64,000 nucleotides of DNA from Priestia megaterium (GTDB taxonomy: Bacteria > Bacillota > Bacilli > Bacillales > Bacillaceae_H), in contig NZ_CP085442.1 of NCBI RefSeq assembly GCF_023824195.1, forward strand, positions 343,501 to 407,500, in the 5' to 3' direction. The translations under genes and the position numbers were made by a program. Below, piece by piece: positions 8,760 to 17,241 of this stretch (positions are counted from its first letter, which is position 1; each line of letters begins with the position of its first letter). Under the pieces are notes generated by a model. It was not told the DNA's origin and made no database searches. It worked only from the letters and a program-made list of their open reading frames with translations.

Positions 8760-9845
8760 TTGAAGCAAGAAGAATTATTTGAACAAGCACGTGTATTTAT
8801 AGAAACATGTTACGCTGAACTTGAAAAAAGCGAAGCGGACAAAAACAAGCGGTTAAAAGAAATTCATCAGCAAATTATGTCACTCGGACATTATGATCAT
8901 ACATTTGAAGAGTTAGAGCACGGAGCTCGTATGGCTTGGAGAAACAGCAATAAATGTATCGGACGGCTATTTTGGCACTCGCTCAATGTATTTGATAAGC
9001 GAGGGGTAAGCACAGTTGAAGAGGTAAGAGACGCCCTTTTCCACCATATTGAATATGCAACAAATGACGGGAAAATCCGGCCTACTATTACGGTGTTTAA
9101 ACCGAAAATGAAAGCAAAAGAGCCGGTTAGAATATGGAATCATCAGCTAATCCGCTATGCTGGATATGAGACGGAATATGGTATGGTAGGAGATCCTGAT
9201 TCTGTTGCGTTCACGGAAGTTTGCCGAAATTTGGGGTGGGAAGGTAAGAAAACGCATTTTGATATCCTTCCTCTTGTCCTGCAAGTTAATGAAGAGTCGC
9301 CTCGATATTTTGAGATTCCAAAACATTTAGTGAAAGAAGTAGCTATTACGCATCCAGAACTTCCTGAATTTGAAGACTTACAGTTAAAATGGTACGCTGT
9401 CCCGATGATTTCAGATATGAAGCTAGAAATTGGAGGGATTGATTACGTCGCAGCACCGTTTAATGGATGGTACATGGGGACTGAGATTGGGGCGCGAAAT
9501 TTAGCGGATGCGTATCGCTATAATCAACTTCCAAAAATAGCTTCTATGATGGGATTGAACATGGATTACAACGCGACGCTTTGGAAGGACAAAGCTCTTG
9601 TTGAATTAAACGTTGCAGTGCTTTCTTCTTTTAAACGAGAAGGCGTTAGCATCGTAGACCATCACACCGCTGCTCAGCAATTTCACTTGTTTGAAGAAAG
9701 AGAGCAAAAAAATGGCCGGGAAGTGACTGGGAACTGGACGTGGTTGATTCCACCGGTTTCGCCAGCGACCACGCATATTTTTCATAAGCCTTATAAAAAT
9801 AAAGTATTATCACCAAATTATTTTTATCAAGACGCTGCTTATTAA
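8760..9845 (+). CDS. nos: Bacterial nitric oxide synthase oxygenase
   Basis: The enzyme makes nitric oxide from L-arginine and lacks the reductase domain of animal enzymes, using host reductases instead. The TTG at 8760 follows AGGGGGG by about 8 nt and gives 361 residues, close to the 363 of B. subtilis NOS. Cys66 in [13 protein letters not shown] is the haem ligand. The arginine-site segment [15 protein letters not shown] and the C-terminal HHTAAQQF and [10 protein letters not shown] pterin/haem regions are all present. NO made here can protect against oxidative stress and antibiotics in Bacillus. Its neighbours are yflJ, nsrR and hmp, so NO production, sensing and removal lie side by side. 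A symmetric terminator follows. Confidence 0.96.
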   Translation: MKQEELFEQARVFIETCYAELEKSEADKNKRLKEIHQQIMSLGHYDHTFEELEHGARMAWRNSNKCIGRLFWHSLNVFDKRGVSTVEEVRDALFHHIEYATNDGKIRPTITVFKPKMKAKEPVRIWNHQLIRYAGYETEYGMVGDPDSVAFTEVCRNLGWEGKKTHFDILPLVLQVNEESPRYFEIPKHLVKEVAITHPELPEFEDLQLKWYAVPMISDMKLEIGGIDYVAAPFNGWYMGTEIGARNLADAYRYNQLPKIASMMGLNMDYNATLWKDKALVELNVAVLSSFKREGVSIVDHHTAAQQFHLFEEREQKNGREVTGNWTWLIPPVSPATTHIFHKPYKNKVLSPNYFYQDAAY

Positions 9846-9854
9846 AGAACAAAA

Positions 9855-9880
9855 AAGAGAGTACGCATTTGTACTCTCTT
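9855..9880. terminator. Bidirectional terminator between nos and yflJ
   Basis: A perfect 10-bp stem (9855-9864 with 9871-9880) has a 6-nt loop and A and T runs on the two sides. It serves convergent nos and yflJ. Confidence 0.85.
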
Positions 9881-9891
9881 ATTACATGTTA

Positions 9892-10023
9892 TTAATTTTT
9901 GTGTTTATCAAGCAAGTTAGCAAGTACATATGTTTTGTACTTTTCCACTTTGCGGCCTTCGTGGTTGCGAACTCCTCGTTTTTTAAGTTCCTCAACATAC
10001 CAGCCTTTGCTTCCTACGTGCAT
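9892..10023 (-). CDS. yflJ: Small conserved protein YflJ (DUF2639 type)
   Basis: The 43-residue protein starts MHVGSKGWYVEELKKRGV and ends YKTYVLANLLDKHKN, the pattern of the short YflJ/DUF2639 proteins of Bacillus. The ATG at 10023 is chosen because AAAGGG lies about 8 nt upstream on the minus strand; a longer in-frame extension to 10119 has no such support. The function is unknown. In B. subtilis it also lies near the nos gene (yflM), so its position next to nos is conserved. It is convergent with nos and shares its terminator. Confidence 0.85.
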   Translation of the reverse strand: MHVGSKGWYVEELKKRGVRNHEGRKVEKYKTYVLANLLDKHKN

Positions 10024-10195
10024 ACTCAAACACCCTTTCGTCATTTTTTTAGGATGAACAGAATGAGGTTCATTGTCTGCTCGAATGGAGACATCTTGTC
10101 TTTCCAATACGTGCCTCATTGTAACATCTTTTATTTTATGATGAAAGGGAAAAGGGTGAAAAAACGAAAATGATTTCAGGTGAAATTTAGTTTCT

Positions 10196-10645
10196 TCATT
10201 CCTCGTTTTTTTGAGATAGAAGGAGGAGGTTTAATTCATCTTTATTTTGGATTAAATCTTCCAATGTATATTGATCTAACACCTTAATAAAAGCTTGCAT
10301 AGCTTCATGCAAAACACTTTTTAACTTACAGACGGGGCTAATAATGCAGAAGTTTCCTTCACGGTCAAAACATTCAACGATATGAAAATCTTCTTCTGTT
10401 TGACGTACCACTTTGCCAATATTAATGTCTTTTGGCAGCTGAGCTAAACGAATACCGCCGTTTCGTCCTCGTATCGTTTCGATTAAGCCAAGTTTTCCAA
10501 GCTCGTGAATGATTTTCATAAGATGGTTTTTAGAAATATTATACGCTTCAGCAATTTCTTTTATATTGCTTAGTTTATTATTATCGCGAACGCCTAAATA
10601 TAATAAAACTCGCAGTGAGTAATCTGTATATTGTGTGAGCCTCAT
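10196..10645 (-). CDS. nsrR: NO-sensing Rrf2 family repressor NsrR
   Basis: NsrR is an iron-sulphur transcription factor that loses DNA binding when NO damages its cluster. The 149-residue protein has an N-terminal winged helix (RLTQYTDYSLRVLLYL, then SKNHLMKIIHELGKLGLI and RGRNGGIRLA). Three cysteines, Cys92, Cys100 and Cys106, stand at the positions that hold the [4Fe-4S] cluster in B. subtilis NsrR. The gene diverges from hmp, its classical target, and the shared intergenic region holds two near-identical AT-rich dyads that are likely operators. The ribosome-binding site AAGAGG precedes the start. Confidence 0.94.
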   Translation of the reverse strand: MRLTQYTDYSLRVLLYLGVRDNNKLSNIKEIAEAYNISKNHLMKIIHELGKLGLIETIRGRNGGIRLAQLPKDINIGKVVRQTEEDFHIVECFDREGNFCIISPVCKLKSVLHEAMQAFIKVLDQYTLEDLIQNKDELNLLLLSQKNEE

Positions 10646-10761
10646 CTCTTTACCTCTTCTCTTACCAGCAGCTTATATATCTATAATAGCATGTCTATAT
10701 CTAAGAAATACAGAAAGAATGCTTTCATTTTTGAAGTAGCGAATTTGTGAACATTTCTTTA

Positions 10762-10784
10762 AATATGTATATAAAATATATCTT
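10762..10784. promoter_or_regulatory. Upstream NsrR-type operator
   Basis: This AT-rich 23-bp imperfect dyad is 20/23 identical to the element at 10809-10831 and lies 47 bp before it, upstream of or over the likely hmp -35 region. Assignment to NsrR rests on the divergent nsrR gene and on resemblance to AT-rich NsrR sites. Confidence 0.55.
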
Positions 10785-10808
10785 TTTAAGTCGGATATGA
10801 GTATTATA

Positions 10809-10831
10809 AAGATGTATTAAAAATATATCTT
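10809..10831. promoter_or_regulatory. Proximal NsrR-type operator of hmp
   Basis: The near-perfect dyad AAGATGTATT-AAA-AATATATCTT has one mismatch between its arms and lies 31 bp upstream of the hmp start, just after a TATTAT sequence at 10802-10807 that could be the -10. Binding here would block hmp transcription. Confidence 0.65.
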
Positions 10832-10861
10832 TTAAAAATGAATCTTTCGGAGGCGAAAGTT

Positions 10862-12043
10862 ATGAAACAAACAACTATTTCTATTGTAAAAAGTACAGTT
10901 CCTGTTTTAGAAAAGCATGGTCAAGCAATCACAACTCGTTTTTATGAAATGCTTTTTGAACAGTATCCTTCTTTAAAAAATGTATTCAACCAAACAAATC
11001 AAAAAACAGGACGTCAGCAAATGGCGTTAGCTAATACAGTTTATGCCGCTGCACAGTACATCGATCAGCTTGAAACGCTGCTTCCAGTTGTGAAGCAAAT
11101 CGCCCATAAACATCGCAGTATCGGCGTGAAAGCAGAGCACTATCCAATTGTCGGCGAGTTCTTATTAAAGGCAATTAAAGATGTTTTAAAAGAAGCTGCG
11201 ACAGATGAGATTATGGAAGCTTGGAAAGAAGCTTACGGTGCCATTGCGGACGTATTCATAAGTGTTGAGCAAAAATTATATGAAGAAGCCGAAGAAAAAG
11301 GATGGAAAGATTATAAAAAACTAATGGTTCATAAAAAAGTAAAAGAAGCAGAAGACGTGTACTCGTTTTATTTAGTATCACCTGATCAAAAAGCGCTGCC
11401 TGCTTTTCTGCCAGGTCAGTATGTGAGTGTACGAATTCCTGGTGACGAGTATTTATCCATTCGTCAGTACAGCTTATCTGGCTATCCAAGTCAACCATAC
11501 TATAAAATTACGGTGAAAAAAGAAAAGCAAATGGAAGACGGGGTCGTGTCAACTTATTTACATGACCAATTGAAAGAAGGAGACTTGCTTGAAGTCAGCG
11601 TTCCAGCAGGAGATTTTGTCTTAAAAGAAAATAGTAAATCAGTATTTATCAGCGGAGGTGTAGGAATTACTCCAATGATGTCAATGCTTCATCAAGCATT
11701 GGAAAACAATCAAGAAGTAACATTTATTCACAGTGCTAAAAATGAGCAGTTTCATGCAATGAAACGAGAGCTTCAATCGTTGTCAGAGAAATATACGTTT
11801 GAACAACACGTTTTCTATAGTCAAGCGCAAACAGATCAGCATGATGAACATATAACGTATGGTCGCTTAACTAAAAAAGAGCTAGCTAAATACGCCGGCG
11901 ATAAACAGGCATATTATTATGTCTGTGGATCTTCTTCATTTACGCAAATGGTGTTAGAAGGCCTAGCTGAAATGGGTATTTCTCAAGAAAATATCATGTA
12001 TGAATCGTTTGGCCCGAAAATGAGTATGACTCCTTCCGCATAA
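10862..12043 (+). CDS. hmp: Flavohaemoglobin Hmp (NO dioxygenase)
   Basis: Hmp oxidises nitric oxide to nitrate using O2 and NAD(P)H in the cytoplasm. The ATG at 10862 follows GGAGG by 8 nt; the ATG at 10838 lies upstream of that site. The 393 residues comprise a globin domain (1 to about 140) with the proximal His84 in AHKHRSIGVK, an FAD domain with the RQYSLSG motif, and a C-terminal NAD domain starting ISGGVGITPMMSML and ending YESFGPK. Two dyads upstream and the divergent nsrR gene suggest NO-induced expression. With nos 1 kb away, it may also limit self-made NO. A terminator follows. Confidence 0.96.
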   Translation: MKQTTISIVKSTVPVLEKHGQAITTRFYEMLFEQYPSLKNVFNQTNQKTGRQQMALANTVYAAAQYIDQLETLLPVVKQIAHKHRSIGVKAEHYPIVGEFLLKAIKDVLKEAATDEIMEAWKEAYGAIADVFISVEQKLYEEAEEKGWKDYKKLMVHKKVKEAEDVYSFYLVSPDQKALPAFLPGQYVSVRIPGDEYLSIRQYSLSGYPSQPYYKITVKKEKQMEDGVVSTYLHDQLKEGDLLEVSVPAGDFVLKENSKSVFISGGVGITPMMSMLHQALENNQEVTFIHSAKNEQFHAMKRELQSLSEKYTFEQHVFYSQAQTDQHDEHITYGRLTKKELAKYAGDKQAYYYVCGSSSFTQMVLEGLAEMGISQENIMYESFGPKMSMTPSA

Positions 12044-12060
12044 ATGTATGGAAAAAGGGT

Positions 12061-12097
12061 AAAAAGCTAACAGTAGACAATACTGTTAGCTTTTTTT
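12061..12097 (+). terminator. Terminator of hmp
   Basis: A 15-bp stem (12061-12075 with 12081-12095) has a GACAA loop and ends in a T-run. It finishes only 18 nt before the next start codon, so the N-hydroxylase must be transcribed by readthrough or from a promoter inside this stretch. Confidence 0.85.
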
Positions 12098-12115
12098 ATG
12101 AAAGGGAGTTTAAAG

Positions 12116-13405
12116 ATGACAAATAAGCAGTATGACATGGTGGGAATAGGAATAGGACCTTTTAATTTAGGCTTAGCGGCCCTTGCTGAGCCTCTTGATG
12201 AAATTGATGCTGTCTTCTTTGATAAAGAAGCGAAATTTGAATGGCATCCGGGAATGTTAATTGACGGCACGGACTTGCAGATTCCGTTTCTAGCAGACTT
12301 AGTTACATTTGCGGATCCAACAAGCCCCTATTCTTTTCTAAATTATATTCACAAGCAAAAACGCTTGTATCCGTTCTTTTTCTTTAATCGTTTTGACATT
12401 CCGCGTCAAGAATACAACGAGTACGCAAAATGGGTAGCGGAGCAGCTATCTTCCTGCCACTTTTCTTCAAAAGTTGTAGACGTGATACCGAAAAATGAAG
12501 AAGAGTATTATGAAGTAAAGGTAGAAACACCTGAGGGAATTCAAACAGTAAATGCTAAACACGTTGTAATGGGAACAGGAAGCATTCCACTTGTGCCTCC
12601 GGCTTTTGAAGAAAAGCTCAATGAGCATATTTTACACAGCAGCGGCTATTTACATAAAAAAGAAGAGATTCAAAAAGGAAAGCATGTAACGATCGTTGGT
12701 TCAGGGCAAAGTGCTGCAGAGATTTTTCTTGATTTACTAGAAGAACAGACTGAACATCATTACCACCTTACATGGTTTACAAGATCCTCTAATTTTTTTC
12801 AGCTTGATCAATCCAAGCTTGCTCAAGAGTTATTTTCGCCAAACTATGTAGATTACTTTCATTCGCTGCCTTTTGAGGAACGTACAAGTACGGTGGAAGA
12901 TTTAAATCCTTTACGTCACGGAATTGAATCTTCTACCTTAACGAAAATCTATGATTTACTTTATCATCGTTCACTTAAAGGAAAAGTACCCGTTACGATT
13001 CAAGCTTCGACTGAAGTAAGTGATATTCATAAAAAAGGAAATGGATATGAGCTGGAGTGCAAACAATTAAAGGCTGAACGCTCTTTTCAATACGAAGCGG
13101 ATCGTTTGATATTGTCCACGGGCTATAAGCCAAAAATTTCGCCGTTCATCGAACGAATAAAAGATGATATTGAATGGGAAGATGACAAGCGTTTCAAAGT
13201 TACAAAAGATTACCGGCTTGTCTTTAAACAACCCCGTAACCACCACTTTTTTACTTTAACCAATATCGAACATTCACATGGATCTGGCGCAACAAATCTT
13301 GGTTTATCCGTTCAGCGCAATCAGCGTATTCTGAACGTGATTGCAGGGAGAGATGTGTACCCAGTTCCAGAAGAGACGACGTTTCAGACATTTAATTTGT
13401 TTTGA
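12116..13405 (+). CDS. Lysine/ornithine N-monooxygenase family protein (siderophore-type N-hydroxylase)
   Basis: Members hydroxylate a primary amine (lysine N6, ornithine N5 or a diamine) using FAD, NADPH and O2, the first step to hydroxamate siderophores. The ATG at 12116 follows AAGGGAG. The 429-residue protein has the FAD motif GIGIGPFNLGLAAL, the conserved FEWHPGMLIDGTDLQIPFL region, the NADPH motif VGSGQSAAEIFLDLL and the C-terminal ATNLGLS. No synthetase, exporter or receptor gene lies nearby, so it is an orphan here. B. megaterium is known to make the hydroxamate schizokinen, and this enzyme could feed that or another pathway. The substrate is not deducible from the sequence alone. Confidence 0.85.
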   Translation: MTNKQYDMVGIGIGPFNLGLAALAEPLDEIDAVFFDKEAKFEWHPGMLIDGTDLQIPFLADLVTFADPTSPYSFLNYIHKQKRLYPFFFFNRFDIPRQEYNEYAKWVAEQLSSCHFSSKVVDVIPKNEEEYYEVKVETPEGIQTVNAKHVVMGTGSIPLVPPAFEEKLNEHILHSSGYLHKKEEIQKGKHVTIVGSGQSAAEIFLDLLEEQTEHHYHLTWFTRSSNFFQLDQSKLAQELFSPNYVDYFHSLPFEERTSTVEDLNPLRHGIESSTLTKIYDLLYHRSLKGKVPVTIQASTEVSDIHKKGNGYELECKQLKAERSFQYEADRLILSTGYKPKISPFIERIKDDIEWEDDKRFKVTKDYRLVFKQPRNHHFFTLTNIEHSHGSGATNLGLSVQRNQRILNVIAGRDVYPVPEETTFQTFNLF

Positions 13406-13475
13406 ATTTCTGCTTTATAAAAATCTTCAATGTGTTTTTTGATTATTGTAGAAAAGTTTTTTACTCATAAAGCAT

Positions 13476-13500
13476 GTTTAAAAGAATAGTGTACGGGTAT
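13476..13500 (+). promoter_or_regulatory. SigB-type promoter of yfkM
   Basis: GTTTAA (13476-13481), 13 nt, then GGGTAT (13495-13500) match the general stress SigB consensus in both boxes. It lies 48 nt upstream of the yfkM start. Confidence 0.85.
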
Positions 13501-13548
13501 TTTATTTATAGAACATTAGTACACAAATCAATTAAGGAGTTGCTTAGA

Positions 13549-14061
13549 ATGAGTAAGAAAATTGCAGTATTAGTAACAGATTTATTTGAAGATGTGGAAT
13601 ATACAGATCCAGCCAAAGCCTTTGAAGAAGAAGGCCATACGCTAACAAAAATCGATGTTAAAACAGGTGAAGTAACAGGTAAACAAGGCGAAACAACATT
13701 AACAATTGATAAAGCAATTGCGGATGTAAAGCCAGAAGATTTTGACGCATTGTTTTTACCGGGAGGTTTCTCACCAGATATCTTGCGTGCGGACGATCAA
13801 GTCGTAGCTTTCACAAAATCATTTATGGATGAAGGCAAACCGGTTATGGCTATTTGTCACGGACCACAGCTGCTAATCAATGCTGAAACATTAAAAGGAC
13901 GTGACGTAACTGGTTTCAAATCAATTGCTATTGATTTGAAAAATGCAGGCGCAAACTTCCATGATAAAGAAGTGGTGGTATGCGGTAATCAACTAGTTAC
14001 AAGCCGTACACCAGACGATATGGAAGCATTCGTACGTGAATCAGTAAATGTCTTAAAATAA
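13549..14061 (+). CDS. yfkM: DJ-1/PfpI family general stress protein YfkM
   Basis: The 170-residue protein belongs to the DJ-1/PfpI superfamily. Cys sits in the nucleophile elbow MAICHGPQLL, preceded by LFLPGGFSPD, with the acidic residue in FEDVEYTDP near the N-terminus. Relatives act as glyoxalase/deglycase-type or chaperone proteins; the specific reaction of YfkM is not settled. The ATG at 13549 follows AAGGAG; an upstream in-frame extension has no site and overlaps the promoter. A consensus SigB promoter precedes it, in keeping with its B. subtilis counterpart, general stress protein 18. A terminator follows. Confidence 0.9.
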   Translation: MSKKIAVLVTDLFEDVEYTDPAKAFEEEGHTLTKIDVKTGEVTGKQGETTLTIDKAIADVKPEDFDALFLPGGFSPDILRADDQVVAFTKSFMDEGKPVMAICHGPQLLINAETLKGRDVTGFKSIAIDLKNAGANFHDKEVVVCGNQLVTSRTPDDMEAFVRESVNVLK

Positions 14062-14089
14062 GTAAATAATATTAGTAAAACTTTCTGTA

Positions 14090-14134
14090 AAAGGCGATAA
14101 CAGGGTGGTTTACCACTGTGCTGTCGCCTTTTTT
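14090..14134 (+). terminator. Terminator of yfkM
   Basis: A long stem pairs AAAGGCGA...GGTGG with CCACT...TCGCCTTT, has a TTTA loop and ends in a T-run. Confidence 0.85.
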
Positions 14135-14420
14135 GTATGTAACGATTTTGACGAGGAATTTACAGTTATATTACTGCATTGGATGAAGCGGTTTCTAAAA
14201 TAATATGAAAACCTTTTACTATCAATAGATAGAAGCCACGTAATACAATAGAAATATTTTTTACATAAATGAAAGTATAATTTTGGTAGCTTAAAAGACG
14301 TTGCGAGTTTCATAGTTTTCATGCAACAATGAGGGTGCATCACGAGATTGGCTTGCTACAAGCTTAGATGCGTTGCGGTTTTACAAAAAAACTTTATTAA
14401 CACATAGGAGGATTTCAAAC
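14135..14420 (+). other. Long leader region of the CAP-domain exoprotein
   Basis: No gene is supported in this 286-bp stretch. Its last 100 bases are less AT-rich than their surroundings and contain short complementary segments (TGCATC...GATGCG), so a structured leader is possible. I could not match it to a riboswitch class. Confidence 0.4.
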
Positions 14421-15167
14421 ATGAAGAAAAGGTTTCGTATTGCCACTGTCGCAGGTGCCGTATCATTAGGATTACTAACAGCAGGACAAGCAAATGCAGC
14501 AGCTCCTGATTGCAACACTCCAAAACAAATTACCATTAAAGATGCTCAAGCAGCACAAAATATAAATGTAGATGAGCTATTAAAGAAATTTAACGCTCAA
14601 GGACAATCTGCTCAAGCAGCAGCTCCGCAGCAAGAAACACAAGCACCAGAGCAAGCTGAAGCAGCTCCACAGGAACAAGCACAAGCACCAAAGCAAAGTG
14701 AAGAAGCAAAAGCTCCAGAGCAAACACAGCAAAACACAAAAGCTCAACAATCAGAAAATACTGATAAAGCAGAACAAACAAAAGATGCTAGTCAATTCGA
14801 ACAAAAGGTCGTAGATTTAGTGAACCAAGAGCGTGAAAAACAAGGTTTAAAACCTCTAACACTTAACAAAAAATTAAGTGACGTTGCACGCACTAAATCA
14901 AAAGATATGATGGACAAAGGGTATTTTGACCATAATTCACCAACATATGGTTCACCATTTGATATGATGAAACAATTCGGCATTGAATATACAACTGCAG
15001 GTGAAAACATTGCAAAAGGTCAGCAATCACCTGAAGATGTAATGAATGCTTGGATGAATAGTGACGGTCACCGCAAAAACATTCTAAACCCTGATTTCAC
15101 TGAAATTGGTGTTGGATACGTAAAAGGTGATACTACGTACTGGACTCAACAATTTATCGGTAAGTGA
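14421..15167 (+). CDS. Secreted CAP (SCP-like) domain protein
   Basis: The ATG at 14421 follows AGGAGG. The 248-residue protein has a signal peptide (MKKRF..., cleavage near ANA-A at 26), a low-complexity linker of about 80 residues rich in Gln, Ala, Pro and Glu (residues 55-130), and a C-terminal CAP domain of about 120 residues. That domain shows VVDLVNQEREKQGLKPL, MMDKGYFDHNSP, AGENIAKG, WMNSDGHRKNIL and EIGVGYV, with the conserved His and Glu residues. It resembles B. subtilis YkwD. CAP proteins are extracellular; the function in Bacillus is unknown. The Gln-rich linker probably spans the cell wall. A terminator follows. Confidence 0.9.
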   Translation: MKKRFRIATVAGAVSLGLLTAGQANAAAPDCNTPKQITIKDAQAAQNINVDELLKKFNAQGQSAQAAAPQQETQAPEQAEAAPQEQAQAPKQSEEAKAPEQTQQNTKAQQSENTDKAEQTKDASQFEQKVVDLVNQEREKQGLKPLTLNKKLSDVARTKSKDMMDKGYFDHNSPTYGSPFDMMKQFGIEYTTAGENIAKGQQSPEDVMNAWMNSDGHRKNILNPDFTEIGVGYVKGDTTYWTQQFIGK

Positions 15168-15170
15168 TAC

Positions 15171-15200
15171 AAAAAGAGCAGGATATACCTGCTCTTTTTT
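15171..15200 (+). terminator. Terminator of the CAP-domain gene
   Basis: The stem AAAAAGAGCAGG/CCTGCTCTTTTT has a short ATATA loop and a following T-run. Confidence 0.85.
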
Positions 15201-15261
15201 GCGTTTTTAGCTGTCCAATTTGGGTATAGTAAAGTAAGAACACGTAAAGGAGTGCCTTAAA

Positions 15262-15378
15262 TTGGGACGTATATTTAAAAAAATTCTAGTCGCTGTTTTT
15301 CCTATCCTTTTAAAAGAAGGATATCGTCATTATAAAAATCGTAAAACTCGAACTGCGCCGTCTAAAGGGTATAAATAA
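15262..15378 (+). CDS. Small basic protein, 38 residues
   Basis: A TTG start at 15262 follows AAAGGAG by about 9 nt. The 38 codons give a peptide with a short hydrophobic segment (ILVAVFPILL) and a basic tail (YRHYKNRKTRT), and a perfect terminator follows immediately. It sits alone between the CAP gene and adenine deaminase. The function is unknown; an amphipathic or membrane-associated peptide is possible. Support comes from the ribosome-binding site, the intact frame and the terminator, not from a recognised family. Confidence 0.6.
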   Translation: MGRIFKKILVAVFPILLKEGYRHYKNRKTRTAPSKGYK

Positions 15379-15403
15379 AAAGGACTCGAAAGAGTCCTTT
15401 TTG
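15376..15403. terminator. Bidirectional terminator between the small gene and ade
   Basis: The stem AAAAAGGACTC/GAGTCCTTTTT closed by a GAAA tetraloop gives T-runs on both strands. Confidence 0.88.
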
Positions 15404-15405
15404 TT

Positions 15406-17142
15406 TTATGCTTGAACGGTGATATGCTTGAATTCTTTTACATTAAATAATCCTTTGTCGGTTAATTTTAGACATGGGATAACAGGCAAGCTTAAGAAAG
15501 ATAATGTCAGCAGCGGGTTGAATTTCTGTGAAATATCAAGCTCATGAAGAGCCCCGTGAAGCTGCTTAAGTAAGCTGTTTACTTCATTGTAAGGGTGAGG
15601 TGACATTAATCCTCCGATGGAAAGAGGAAGGGAGCCAATCACTTCATTGCCTTTTACAATAACAATACCTCCGCCGATTTCTTCAATTGCCGCAATTGCT
15701 TTTGCTAAATCTTCATCATTTGTTCCTACGGCTACGATATTATGTGAATCGTGAGCAATCGTGGTAGCAATCGCTCCGTCTTTTAACTGAAAACCTTTTA
15801 CAATCCCAAGACCAATATTCCCTGTTAGATGATGACGCTCAACAACAGCCATTTTCAGCTGATCGTTTTCTACAGAAGACTGAAATTCGTTTTGCTTCAC
15901 TTGAACTTCTTCTACAATATGATTTGTAAGCAGGCTGTTTGGATTAATTTCAATAATATTAGCGCGATTATGCTGAAGTGGTATCGTAAGTTTTTTAATG
16001 GAAAACTCTTTCAGATGAACAGAATTCATTAGTTCTGTTGGAAGATCAATTTGTTCTTCTTGAACAGAAAGCATCTCTCCATTTTCAGCAATAAGCTCTC
16101 CGTTTTGATAGACATGTGCTGCAGATATATCGGTTAAGTCGTCTAATAGAATAAAATCAGCTTTGTAACCAGGAGCAACCGCACCTCTATCTTTTAACCC
16201 GTAGCATTCAGCGGCATTTAATGAAGCCATTTGAATCGCAATTAACGGATCCAGCCCGAGTTCAATAGCAAAACGAACATTGTAATCAATAGAACCTTCC
16301 GTTAATAAATCATCTAGGTGTTTGTCATCGGTACAGAATAAAAATCTGCGCGCGTTACGTTCATTTACAGCAGGTAATAATTGTTTCAAATCTTTAGCGA
16401 CAGAACCTTGGCGGATCAGAACATACATCCCGCGCTGAATACGTTCAATTGCTTCTTCTGCTGTTACGCATTCATGATCTGTTGAAATGTTAGCGGTACG
16501 ATAAATATTAACGCCCGTAGCATCTAGCCCTGAGCCGTGCCCATCAATTACGCCGTTTGCATCGTTAGCTGCTTGTAATTTATCGAGCATATCGTCATCT
16601 CCATCTCGCACAGCAGGGAAATCCATCACTTCTGCTAATCCAAGCACGCGAGGGTGAGAGAAAAATGGCGCTAAGTCAGCTGCTTTTAAGACGGCTCCAG
16701 AGCTTTCAAAAGGAGTTGCTGGCACGCTTGAAGGTAAATTCACAAATACGTCTAAAGGAATGGAATCCGAGTTTTGAAGCATAAACTCAATGCCAGATTT
16801 CCCTGAAACATTCGCAATTTCATGAGGGTCCGTTACGACAGTTGTGACGCCTCTAGGTACAAGAAGTTTTGAGAACTCTTTAGGTGTAACCATTGATGAT
16901 TCAATGTGAACGTGTCCATCAATGAACGTAGGAGAAATGTATTTTCCTTTTGCATCAACGACGTTATTCCCATCGTATTGACCTATTCCAACAATCACTC
17001 CATCAGCAATCGCAATATCGGCTTCAATGATGGAAAGCGTAAAGACATCGATAATTTTCCCGTTTTTCACTACAAGATCTGCAGGTATTTTTTTATTGGC
17101 AACAGCAAGCTGTTTTCTTAAGGTTGTTTTTGTATTTGACAT
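15406..17142 (-). CDS. adeC: Adenine deaminase
   Basis: The enzyme deaminates adenine to hypoxanthine for purine salvage. The ATG at 17142 is chosen for GAGGAG about 8 nt upstream, giving 578 residues against 577 in B. subtilis. The amidohydrolase metal motif GHVHIESSMV is near residue 90. TTVVTDPHEIANV, DGHGSGL, STDHECVT and FCTDDKH follow, and the C-terminal half has DSHNIVAVG and GGIVIVKG, as in Ade proteins. A purine riboswitch of guanine type lies about 100 nt upstream on the same strand, so the gene is probably repressed by guanine or hypoxanthine, the latter being its own product. Confidence 0.95.
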   Translation of the reverse strand: MSNTKTTLRKQLAVANKKIPADLVVKNGKIIDVFTLSIIEADIAIADGVIVGIGQYDGNNVVDAKGKYISPTFIDGHVHIESSMVTPKEFSKLLVPRGVTTVVTDPHEIANVSGKSGIEFMLQNSDSIPLDVFVNLPSSVPATPFESSGAVLKAADLAPFFSHPRVLGLAEVMDFPAVRDGDDDMLDKLQAANDANGVIDGHGSGLDATGVNIYRTANISTDHECVTAEEAIERIQRGMYVLIRQGSVAKDLKQLLPAVNERNARRFLFCTDDKHLDDLLTEGSIDYNVRFAIELGLDPLIAIQMASLNAAECYGLKDRGAVAPGYKADFILLDDLTDISAAHVYQNGELIAENGEMLSVQEEQIDLPTELMNSVHLKEFSIKKLTIPLQHNRANIIEINPNSLLTNHIVEEVQVKQNEFQSSVENDQLKMAVVERHHLTGNIGLGIVKGFQLKDGAIATTIAHDSHNIVAVGTNDEDLAKAIAAIEEIGGGIVIVKGNEVIGSLPLSIGGLMSPHPYNEVNSLLKQLHGALHELDISQKFNPLLTLSFLSLPVIPCLKLTDKGLFNVKEFKHITVQA

Positions 17143-17241
17143 GAATGTGACTCCTCTCATTGTATAACTGAATAACAATGAAGGACTATGTAAGGGAGAA
17201 CATAAAGAAGAATAAAAATGCAGTATGAATGATGTTCAACC

